Translations under genes and position numbers: made by a program | Origin: Hyphomicrobiales bacterium | GTDB taxonomy: Bacteria > Pseudomonadota > Alphaproteobacteria > Rhizobiales > Xanthobacteraceae | Direction of reading: 5' to 3' | Assembly (NCBI GenBank): GCA_021730825.1 | Contig: JAKFYO010000079.1 | Coordinates: 1-5,375, forward strand | DNA: 5,375 nucleotides | Shown here: positions 1 to 5,330 of the stretch, one piece after another | Position numbering within the stretch: position 1 is the stretch's first letter | How the letters are laid out: every line of letters begins with the position of its first letter | Notes under the pieces: model-generated | What the model was told of the DNA's origin: nothing | Databases searched by the model: none | Seen by the model: the letters and a program-made list of their open reading frames with translations, nothing else

Positions 1-1111
1 AAATTACGCGCGCCAGGCGCCCGGCGACGAGTGGGACGCGATTTCGCTCAATTACACTTCAGGTACGACCGGCGACCCGAAGGGTGTGGTCTATCATCAT
101 CGCGGTGCGGCGCTGCTTGCGACCGGTAACGTGCTAACCGGCAGCATGCCGAAGCATCCGGTCTATCTCTGGACGCTGCCGATGTTTCACTGCAACGGCT
201 GGTGCTTCCCGTGGTCGATCTCGGTCTGCTCCGGCACGCATGTGTGTCTGCGGCAGGTGCGCGCGTCGCTGATGTTCGATCTGATCGCGGAACACAAAGT
301 CACGCACCTTTGCGGCGCGCCGATCGTGATGGCGACGTTGCTCAACGCGCCGGAAGCAGAAAAAAAGCCCTTGCCGCATGTAGTCGAATTTTTCACCGCC
401 GCAGCACCGCCGCCGGAAGCCGTGCTCTCCGGCATGAAAGACGCGGGCTTCAACGTCACGCATCTTTACGGTCTCACCGAAACTTACGGCCCGGCTGCGG
501 TGAACGACTGGCATCAGGAATGGGATCTGCTTCCGCCTGCCGCGCAGGCCGCGAAGAAGGCGCGGCAAGGCGTGACGATTGCGCCGCTTGAGGGCCTGGA
601 GGTCATGGACCCGGACACCATGAAGCCGGTGCCGCGCGACGGCGAAACGATGGGCGAGGTGATGTTCCGCGGCAACGTGGTGATGAAGGGCTATCTCAAG
701 AATCCGAAGTCCACGAACGCGGCTTTTGCCGGCGGCTGGTTTCATTCCGGCGATCTCGGCGTGATGCACCCGGACGGCTACATCCAGCTCAAAGACCGCT
801 CGAAAGACATCATCATCTCCGGCGGCGAGAATATCTCCTCGATCGAAGTCGAGGACGCGCTCTACAAGCACCCCTCCGTGCAGGCGGCAGCCGTAGTCGC
901 CAAAGCCGACGACAAATGGGGCGAAACCCCTTGCGCCTTCATCGAGTTGAAGCCCGGCAAGAGTGCTTCCAAGGACGAGCTGATCGCGCACTGCAAGACC
1001 AATCTCGCAGGCTATAAAGTGCCGCGTCACATTGTGTTCGTCGAACTGCCGAAGACTTCGACGGGAAAAATCCAGAAGTTCAAGCTGCGTGAAATGACGA
1101 AGGAAGTCTGA
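1..1111 (+). CDS. AMP-forming acyl-CoA synthetase (ANL superfamily), 5'-truncated by the window
   Basis: It activates a carboxylic acid with ATP to an acyl-adenylate and transfers the acyl group to CoA; it is probably cytosolic. The reading frame is open from base 2, so 369 residues are visible. Relatives are about 540-550 residues, so roughly 170-180 N-terminal residues lie upstream. Numbering from the first visible codon: the P-loop YTSGTTGDPKG is at 18-28, a WTLPMFHCNGW segment at 57-67, the adenine-binding YGLTETYGP at 156-164, GWFHSGDLG at 245-253, the hinge region DRSKDIIISGGENISS at 265-280, and the C-terminal PKTSTGKIQK at 350-359 with the catalytic lysine at about 356. All core motifs are intact. 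The overall style (HCNGW, long insertion after YGLTET) resembles the medium-chain/AlkK-like and DmdB-like (methylmercaptopropionate-CoA ligase) branch, but the substrate cannot be read from sequence. It is the first visible gene of a tight operon with a membrane protein and a crotonase-fold enzyme. Confidence 0.95.
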   Translation, partial: NYARQAPGDEWDAISLNYTSGTTGDPKGVVYHHRGAALLATGNVLTGSMPKHPVYLWTLPMFHCNGWCFPWSISVCSGTHVCLRQVRASLMFDLIAEHKVTHLCGAPIVMATLLNAPEAEKKPLPHVVEFFTAAAPPPEAVLSGMKDAGFNVTHLYGLTETYGPAAVNDWHQEWDLLPPAAQAAKKARQGVTIAPLEGLEVMDPDTMKPVPRDGETMGEVMFRGNVVMKGYLKNPKSTNAAFAGGWFHSGDLGVMHPDGYIQLKDRSKDIIISGGENISSIEVEDALYKHPSVQAAAVVAKADDKWGETPCAFIELKPGKSASKDELIAHCKTNLAGYKVPRHIVFVELPKTSTGKIQKFKLREMTKEV

Positions 1112-1112
1112 G

Positions 1113-1664
1113 ATGGCCAACGCACCGCGCAAGCAGAAGCTGCCTTTGCAGAAAGACATCGATTGGCGGCTCGCTTTGAAAGAGCGGCCGTTTCTCGGCT
1201 TCTTCGTGCTGCTGGCGCGCGGAACCATGCTGCTCGCCATTGTCGGCACTTTTCTCGTTGCGACGGCGCTGCTTGCACATTCGCTCTGGGAGATCGCCGA
1301 GGCCGTGATCGCGCTGATCCGCTGGGAGACCGATACCAAGCAACTCATGCTCGTCGCGATCGAATCCGTGGATGCGTTCTTGCTTGTGACCGTGCTCCAT
1401 ATTGTCGCAATCGGGCTCTACCAGCTTTACATCCAGGACAAAATTCCGCTGCCGCAATGGCTCGTAGTCGAAAGCATCGACGATCTGAAGGTCACTCTCT
1501 CGGGCGTCGTGATCCTCGTACTCGCGGTCTATTTTCTCGGCCGCACCATGGTCGGCGACGCTTCGCAGAACTTACTTCTGATGGGCGGCGGCATCGGCGC
1601 AATCATTCTCGCGCTCACGGTGTTCATGTTCATGCAGCACCACAAGAAGCAGAACGAGAAATAA
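1113..1664 (+). CDS. YqhA/UPF0114 family integral membrane protein
   Basis: This 183-residue protein of unknown biochemical role is assigned to the YqhA (UPF0114) family from overall layout. It has four predicted hydrophobic helices at about residues 36-57, 86-107, 127-144 and 153-174. The second carries the characteristic SVDAFLL...GLYQLYI pattern, followed by an LPQWL segment and a short DDLK stretch before helix three. A basic N-terminus (RKQK, KERP) and a basic C-terminus (HHKKQNEK) suggest both ends are cytoplasmic. The ATG start lies 1 base after the stop of the acyl-CoA synthetase and has a good Shine-Dalgarno AGGAAG at 1101-1106 with a 6-base spacer, so translation is probably coupled. 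It is slightly longer than E. coli YqhA (about 164 residues), mainly at the N-terminus. The role is unknown; position inside a fatty-acid-type operon hints at, but does not prove, a link to acyl-CoA metabolism at the membrane. Confidence 0.85.
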   Translation: MANAPRKQKLPLQKDIDWRLALKERPFLGFFVLLARGTMLLAIVGTFLVATALLAHSLWEIAEAVIALIRWETDTKQLMLVAIESVDAFLLVTVLHIVAIGLYQLYIQDKIPLPQWLVVESIDDLKVTLSGVVILVLAVYFLGRTMVGDASQNLLLMGGGIGAIILALTVFMFMQHHKKQNEK

Positions 1665-2420
1665 GTGTTCGAAGTCAGGAACGAGGACGGCATTGCAGTT
1701 CTCGAATTGCGTCACGGCAAAGCGAACGCAATCGATGTCGAGTTCTGTAAAGCGCTGAAGAAAGAGTTCAAGCGTCTCGCCAGGTCCGGCGCGCGGGCCG
1801 TCGTTATCACAAGTTCAGGGAAGATATTCTCGGCCGGCGTCGATCTTCTGCGTGCCGCGAAGGGCGGACAGAAGTATCTCAGGTCGATTGTGTTTGCGAT
1901 CGACGAATTATACGAAGAGATTTTCTTCCATCCGAAGCCGGTCATCGCCGCGATCAACGGGCATGCCATCGCGGGCGGATGCGTGCTGGCCTGTTGCGCG
2001 GATTATCGCGTGCTCGCAAAAGATGCCGGCCGCATGGGGGTCACCGAATTACTGGTCGGGCTGCCGTTTCCGCCGTTCGCGTTTGAAGTGCTGCGCGCGA
2101 CGACCTCGCCGATGCATTTTCCTAAATTCACCGCGACCGGCGAAACGTTCGATACCGAGGGCGCTATCGCCAATGGCTTTGCCGACGAGGCCGTGAGCGC
2201 GGATCAACTGATGGTGCGGGCAATGGAGAAGGCCGCGCAACTCGCCGCGATCCGCCCGGAGGCTTTCGCCGCGAATAAGCTGCACACCCGCGCGCCGGCG
2301 ATGCAATTCTTACGCAATGATCGCTCCGGCTTGAAAAAGAAAATCATGAAGGTCTGGACCGCGCCGGAAACCGCCGAGAATATCCGCGCCTATGTTGCGC
2401 GCACCTTCAAGAAAAGTTGA
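1665..2420 (+). CDS. Crotonase-fold protein: enoyl-CoA hydratase/isomerase family, isomerase-like active site
   Basis: This 251-residue crotonase-superfamily enzyme acts on acyl-CoA thioesters. The first oxyanion-hole strand is GKIFSAGVDL (52-61) and the second is INGHAIAGGC (97-106). In classical enoyl-CoA hydratase the GGC is followed by the catalytic Glu144; here that residue is Val107. The second catalytic glutamate (Glu164 in rat hydratase) is kept as Glu128 in GVTELLVG. Losing the first and keeping the second, plus the GGCVLACCADYRVLA block, resembles mitochondrial delta3,delta2-enoyl-CoA isomerase (GGCLMALTCDYR), so isomerisation of 3-enoyl-CoA to trans-2-enoyl-CoA is likelier than hydration. 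The alignment is from memory. The GTG start follows directly after the upstream TAA with no gap and no strong Shine-Dalgarno (only GAG in ACGAG nearby), which implies translational coupling. No nearby ATG gives a better start. Another crotonase activity remains possible. Confidence 0.9.
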   Translation: MFEVRNEDGIAVLELRHGKANAIDVEFCKALKKEFKRLARSGARAVVITSSGKIFSAGVDLLRAAKGGQKYLRSIVFAIDELYEEIFFHPKPVIAAINGHAIAGGCVLACCADYRVLAKDAGRMGVTELLVGLPFPPFAFEVLRATTSPMHFPKFTATGETFDTEGAIANGFADEAVSADQLMVRAMEKAAQLAAIRPEAFAANKLHTRAPAMQFLRNDRSGLKKKIMKVWTAPETAENIRAYVARTFKKS

Positions 2421-2426
2421 CGCCTG

Positions 2427-2660
2427 CTATTTCTGACGAACGAGTAAACTCGTAAGCCAGCGCGCGAAAGGCAGCACGAGCAATGCCGACGGAAACGCGA
2501 TCGCCCATGACGCCATCCATGCGCTGGGCCAGATGCGCAACGCCACCAGATTGAGACCGACTGCGATTGCAGTCGAAACCGCCGCGACGATCGCCGTCAT
2601 AAAGAAGGTGAGGATCATCGGGACGAGGATGTGATTGAAGCGAGGAGGCAGCTTTTGCAT
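2427..2660 (-). CDS. DUF2798-type small membrane protein
   Basis: A 77-residue protein, mostly hydrophobic. It opens with a KLPPRF segment (residues 3-8), then has a first helix at about 11-34 (VPMILTFFMTAIVAAVS) and a second at about 50-72 (ASWAIAFPSALLVLPFARWL), ending in a basic tail. The KLPPRF start, the WxxSWAIAFP centre and the LPFARWL end fit the DUF2798 family, whose function is unknown to me. The gene converges on the crotonase gene with only 6 bases between stop codons. No clear Shine-Dalgarno is seen upstream of its ATG (bases 2661-2675 on the minus strand), so expression may be weak. Its promoter would lie in the shared divergent gap with the FAD dehydrogenase. Confidence 0.8.
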   Translation of the reverse strand: MQKLPPRFNHILVPMILTFFMTAIVAAVSTAIAVGLNLVALRIWPSAWMASWAIAFPSALLVLPFARWLTSLLVRQK

Positions 2661-2784
2661 TGTCGGATGTTGCGTAAAGTGAGGGGCTGGTCGCGCGTGG
2701 CGAGGAGTTTCGCTAGGCTATACTGACGGGAAATAGCAGCGGCAAGTAAAGTCGCCGTAAGTCCGGAATAAACGGGAGGAATAA
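2661..2784. promoter_or_regulatory. Divergent intergenic region with probable promoters
   Basis: This 124-base gap separates the start of the minus-strand DUF2798 gene from the start of the FAD dehydrogenase, so it should hold promoters for both. On the plus strand TATACT at 2719-2724 resembles a -10 element, but I see no good TTGACA-like -35 at 16-18 bases upstream, so the promoter call is weak. GGGAGGA at 2774-2780, about 4-5 bases before the ATG at 2785, is a strong Shine-Dalgarno that fixes the dehydrogenase start. No operator-like long palindrome was found. Confidence 0.35.
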
Positions 2785-4431
2785 ATGGACGCGGACGTCA
2801 TCGTCGTCGGCGGCGGATTGGCCGGGCTGGTTGCGGCAGCGGAAGTCGCGGACGCCGGAAAAAAAGTCATTCTGCTGGATCAGGAGCCGGAGCAGTCGCT
2901 CGGCGGCCAGGCGTTCTGGTCGTTCGGCGGGTTGATGCTGGTGGGTTCTCCCGAGCAGCGCCGCCTGGGTATCAAGGATTCGCGCGATCTCGCCTGGCAG
3001 GACTGGCAGGGGTCCGCCGCCTTCGACCGCGACGAAGATCACTGGCCGCGAAAATGGGCCGAGGCCTACGTCGATTTCGCGAGCGGCGAGAAGCGCGCGT
3101 GGTTGCATGCACAAGGCGTGCGTTGGTTTCCGGTGCCGGGCTGGGCGGAGCGCGGCGGCTACACGGCGACGGGTCACGGCAATTCCGTGCCGCGTTTTCA
3201 CATTACCTGGGGCACGGGGCCTGCGCTGGTCGCGCCGTTCGTGCGGCGCTTACGCGAGGCCGAGAAGAAGGGCTTGGTCCGTTTCTGCTTCCGCCATCGC
3301 GTGACGAAGCTCTCAGCCTCCGGCGGCATGGAAGACGGAGTAGAAGGCGAAATTCTCGAAGCCTCGAATGTCGAACGCGCGGCAAAGTCTTCGCGCAAAG
3401 TCGTCGGCGATTTCAAACTGAAAGCGCAGGCGATTATCGTGACCTCCGGCGGTATCGGCGGCAATCACGAACTCGTTCGCAAAAACTGGCCCGCGAACAT
3501 GGGCAAAGCGCCCGCGCAGATGCTCTCCGGTGTGCCGGATCATGTCGACGGTCTGATGCAGGGCGTGGTCGAACGCGCGGGCGGGCGGTTGATCAATGCC
3601 GACCGCATGTGGCACTACCCGGAAGGCATCGATAACTACGCGCCGATCTGGTCGCATCACGGCATTCGCATTCTCTCCGGACCGACGCCGCTTTGGCTGG
3701 ATGCAACCGGCAAGCGCTTCCCGGTGCCGCTGTTCCCCGGCTTCGACGGTCTCGGCGCGCTCGAGCACATCACCAAGAACGGAAACGATCATTCGTGGTT
3801 CCTCTTGAACCAGCGCGTGATCGGAAAAGAATTCGCGCTTTCCGGGCAGGAGCAGAACCCCGATCTCACGGGAAAAAGCATCAAGGGCGTATTGAAGCGC
3901 GGGCGCGGCACGCTGACGCCGGTGCAGAAATTCATCAATGCCGGGAAAGATTTCGTGGTCGCGAGCAATCTTCCCGAGCTCGTCTCCAAGATGAACGGGC
4001 TCACGCAGAAGAATCTCGTGAATCTCGAGACCGTGACGCGCGAAGTGACCGCGCGCGACCGCGACCTCGACAATAAATACGGCAAGGATTTACAGATCGC
4101 GGCGATCCGCTCGGCGCGGGGCTACATTGGAGATCGTCTCATTCGAACCGTGAAGCCGCATAAGCTGCTCGATCCCGCAGCCGGCCCGCTGATCGCAGTC
4201 AGGCTCTGGGTGCTGACACGCAAGACGCTCGGCGGCCTGGAGACCGATTTAACGTCGCGCGTGCTGAAGGACGGCAAGAATCCGCTCGGTAATGTGTTCG
4301 CGGCCGGTGAAGTCGCGGGCTTTGGCGGCGGCGGTGTGCATGGCTATCGCGCGCTCGAGGGCACCTTCCTCGGCGGCTGCATTTTCTCCGGCCGCATCGC
4401 GGGCCGCGAAGCGGCGAAGCTCGCGAAGTAG
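2785..4431 (+). CDS. FAD-binding dehydrogenase (COG3573/PRK12834-like, FAD_binding_2 fold)
   Basis: This 548-residue flavoprotein belongs to the fumarate reductase/3-ketosteroid dehydrogenase-like FAD_binding_2 superfamily. The N-terminal Rossmann motif is VIVVGGGLAGLVAA (5-18) with the ribose-binding acid Asp32 ending the second strand (KKVILLDQE) and GG at 40-41. A second nucleotide-binding stretch IIVTSGGIGGN is at 217-227. The C-terminal FAD-closing block runs from about 503 to 537 (FAAGEVAGFGGGGVHGYRAL, then a GGC...SGR segment). In between lie family-typical segments TGHGNSVPRFH (129-139), MWHYPEG (275-281), and GKRFPVPLFPGFD (309-321). Length and layout fit the group annotated as predicted oxidoreductase/FAD-binding dehydrogenase, whose substrate is not established. 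No signal peptide is seen, so it is probably cytosolic. The start is supported by GGGAGGA just upstream. It may once have been followed closely by the thioesterase gene, now separated by a repeat-flanked cassette. Confidence 0.9.
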   Translation: MDADVIVVGGGLAGLVAAAEVADAGKKVILLDQEPEQSLGGQAFWSFGGLMLVGSPEQRRLGIKDSRDLAWQDWQGSAAFDRDEDHWPRKWAEAYVDFASGEKRAWLHAQGVRWFPVPGWAERGGYTATGHGNSVPRFHITWGTGPALVAPFVRRLREAEKKGLVRFCFRHRVTKLSASGGMEDGVEGEILEASNVERAAKSSRKVVGDFKLKAQAIIVTSGGIGGNHELVRKNWPANMGKAPAQMLSGVPDHVDGLMQGVVERAGGRLINADRMWHYPEGIDNYAPIWSHHGIRILSGPTPLWLDATGKRFPVPLFPGFDGLGALEHITKNGNDHSWFLLNQRVIGKEFALSGQEQNPDLTGKSIKGVLKRGRGTLTPVQKFINAGKDFVVASNLPELVSKMNGLTQKNLVNLETVTREVTARDRDLDNKYGKDLQIAAIRSARGYIGDRLIRTVKPHKLLDPAAGPLIAVRLWVLTRKTLGGLETDLTSRVLKDGKNPLGNVFAAGEVAGFGGGGVHGYRALEGTFLGGCIFSGRIAGREAAKLAK

Positions 4432-4453
4432 GGGTTTGATCGACGAATAAAAT

Positions 4454-4508
4454 CCTTCTCCCCGCTTGCGGGGAGAGGGTGGCGAGCGGAGCGAGCCGGG
4501 TGAGGGGC
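4454..4508 (+). repeat. Left inverted-repeat arm with two palindromes
   Basis: The arm holds two palindromes. First is TCTCCCCGC (4457-4465), loop TT, then GCGGGGAGA (4468-4476), a perfect 9-bp stem. Second is GGCGAGCGGAGCGAGCC (4481-4497), an interrupted stem GGC/GCC with inner GC/GC and loop GGA. It ends in GTGAGGGGC (4500-4508). Against the right arm (reverse complement) the first 30 bases have one mismatch and the last 18 have one mismatch; only the middle differs (7 versus 14 bases). The two-palindrome layout recalls dispersed rhizobial intergenic elements such as RIME, but identity is not shown here. There is no T-run, so it is not a classical terminator for the upstream gene. Confidence 0.85.
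4488..4491 (+). promoter_or_regulatory. Shine-Dalgarno GGAG inside the left repeat
   Basis: GGAG lies 8 bases before the GTG at 4500, which favours that start for the DUF559 gene over the upstream in-frame GTG at 4479 (where the nearest GGAG, 4472-4475, leaves only a 3-base spacer). Its first three bases form the loop of the second palindrome of the repeat, so repeat structure may influence translation. Confidence 0.45.
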
Positions 4509-4844
4509 GCGAGATCGAAACAGGTTGCGAGAGCGCGTCGATTAAGGCGCAATTCGACCGATGCTGAAATGAAGTTGTGGCTATCGCTACGCGATCGTCG
4601 TCTATCGGGTCATAAGTTTCTTCGACAGATTGCAATCGGCCCTTATGTCGTCGATTTCATTTGTCGCGAGCATCGGCTGTTTGTCGAAATCGATGGTGGA
4701 CAACATGCAGAGAATGCGTCGGACAGAGTCCGTGACGCTTACTTTGCTGAGCGCGGCTATCGGACGCTACGATTCTGGAATTCAGATGTCCTAGCGAACT
4801 TGGATGGCATGCTAGTTTCGATCACGAATGAACTCTGTAAGTAG
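4500..4844 (+). CDS. DUF559 domain protein (PD-(D/E)XK / Vsr-like endonuclease fold)
   Basis: A 114-residue protein from the GTG at 4500; an in-frame GTG at 4479 would add 7 residues, but it has a poor Shine-Dalgarno spacing and those residues come from repeat sequence. Family hallmarks in order are a basic N-terminus ending RARRLRRNSTDAEMKLW (11-27), then LRQIAIGPYVVDFIC (41-55), FVEIDGGQH (61-69) and GYRTLRFWNSDVLANLDG (86-103). Asp52, Glu63 and Asp65/Gln68 sit where a PD-(D/E)XK-type metal site is expected, so DNA nuclease activity is plausible but is known only from the fold relationship. The gene fills the space between two inverted repeat arms: its start lies in the left arm, and the last base of its TAG is the first base of the right arm. 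Composition is about 50% GC, with codons such as CTA, TTT and ATT commoner than in neighbours, which suggests acquisition. The physiological role is unknown. Confidence 0.92.
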   Translation: MRGARSKQVARARRLRRNSTDAEMKLWLSLRDRRLSGHKFLRQIAIGPYVVDFICREHRLFVEIDGGQHAENASDRVRDAYFAERGYRTLRFWNSDVLANLDGMLVSITNELCK

Positions 4845-4905
4845 CCCCTCATCCGGCTCGCATCTTACGATGCTTGCCACCTTCTCCCCGCAAGCGGGGA
4901 GAAGG
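4844..4905 (-). repeat. Right inverted-repeat arm with two palindromes
   Basis: An inverted copy of the left arm. From the inside outward it has GCCCCTCATCC (4844-4854), then a hairpin GGC/GCC (4855-4857/4876-4878) with inner stem GCATC/GATGC (4860-4864/4869-4873) around loop TTAC. Last comes a perfect 12-bp stem CCTTCTCCCCGC (4880-4891), loop AA, GCGGGGAGAAGG (4894-4905). On the minus strand the inner end reads ATGAGGGGC where the left arm has GTGAGGGGC. The strong stem ends one base before the purine-rich ribosome binding site of the thioesterase gene. There is no T-run, so a classical terminator is not supported. Confidence 0.85.
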
Positions 4906-4916
4906 AAAGGACACCG

Positions 4917-5330
4917 ATGACCGACACCACTTCCGCCATCAAACCCGGCACTAGGGGCATTGCCGAACTCACGGTGGGCGAAGAGCACACCGCGCCGCGC
5001 GTGGGCTCCGGGAAAATCCGCGTGCTGGCGACGCCCGTGATGATCAACCTGATCGAGGCGGCGGCCCTGAAAGCGGCCGAGCATTTATTGCCTGTGGGTC
5101 ATCAAAGCCTCGGCACCCTTCTCAATGTGAAGCACATTGCGGCAACCCCGGTGGGCATGAAAATCAAGGCGACCGCGACAGTCACCAAGGTCGAAGGCCG
5201 CAACATCTTTTTCGACGTTTCCGCCGAAGACGAAAAGGAAACCATCGGCGGCGGCACCCATGAGCGCGTGGTCGTGAACGTCGAGCGCTTCGACAAGCGG
5301 GTGCAGCGGAAGATCGGCAGCGAAGGCTGA
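4917..5330 (+). CDS. FlK-like hot-dog acyl-CoA thioesterase
   Basis: A 137-residue single hot-dog-fold protein resembling fluoroacetyl-CoA thioesterase FlK of Streptomyces cattleya, and likely to hydrolyse a short acyl-CoA. The FlK catalytic set Thr42/Glu50/His76/Arg120 is matched by Thr39 (LATPVM), Glu47 (NLIEAA), His73 (NVKHIA) and Arg117 (GTHERVVV) with the same spacing (8, 26 and 44 residues). The conserved SLGT (64-67), VEGRNIFF (92-99) and GGGTHER (111-117) blocks also agree. The phenylalanine of the FlK lid (Phe36) would fall at Lys33, so fluoroacetyl specificity is not supported and a general or different short-chain substrate is likelier. FlK positions are recalled from memory. The ATG has a usable Shine-Dalgarno AAAGGA (4906-4911, 5-base spacer) just outside the right repeat arm. 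It probably once followed the FAD dehydrogenase closely. Such proteins are often labelled simply thioesterase family protein. Confidence 0.87.
   Translation: MTDTTSAIKPGTRGIAELTVGEEHTAPRVGSGKIRVLATPVMINLIEAAALKAAEHLLPVGHQSLGTLLNVKHIAATPVGMKIKATATVTKVEGRNIFFDVSAEDEKETIGGGTHERVVVNVERFDKRVQRKIGSEG

Larger units (their letters stand above)
4454..4905. mobile_element. Candidate DUF559 cassette bounded by terminal inverted repeats
   Basis: A 452-base unit starts with a 55-base arm and ends with a 62-base arm that are inverted copies of each other, enclosing a 335-base core (4509-4843) that is nearly all DUF559 coding sequence. Bases 4561-4800 are 50% GC by hand count (120/240), against 60-68% in three lines counted in neighbouring genes. 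No direct target-site duplication is evident: AAAAT precedes the left arm and AAAGG follows the right. Removing the unit would leave 33 bases between the FAD dehydrogenase and the thioesterase gene. No transposase is present, so movement would need the nuclease itself or factors in trans. This is an inference from structure; two independent repeat copies that happen to flank a gene remain possible. Confidence 0.55.

Noticed and set aside
134..1348. A 404-codon open frame on the minus strand opposite the acyl-CoA synthetase
   Set aside because: It is antisense to a gene with all ANL motifs intact, its translation is rich in Arg/His without recognisable domains, and long antisense frames are expected in high-GC DNA.
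4454..4479. Left repeat hairpin as a rho-independent terminator for the FAD dehydrogenase
   Set aside because: The stem is GC-rich but is followed by GGTGGCGAGC, not a T-run, and the same palindrome recurs as part of the inverted repeat.
4249..4635. Minus-strand open frames running through the left repeat arm and the FAD dehydrogenase 3' end
   Set aside because: They overlap two well-supported plus-strand genes and the repeat, and show no domain-like features.
4454..4905. CRISPR array or toxin-antitoxin pair
   Set aside because: There are only two repeat copies, in inverted orientation, and a single gene between them with no partner frame.
4449..4910. Target-site duplication flanking the cassette
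   Set aside because: Only AAA is shared between the left flank (AAAAT) and right flank (AAAGG), which is not significant.
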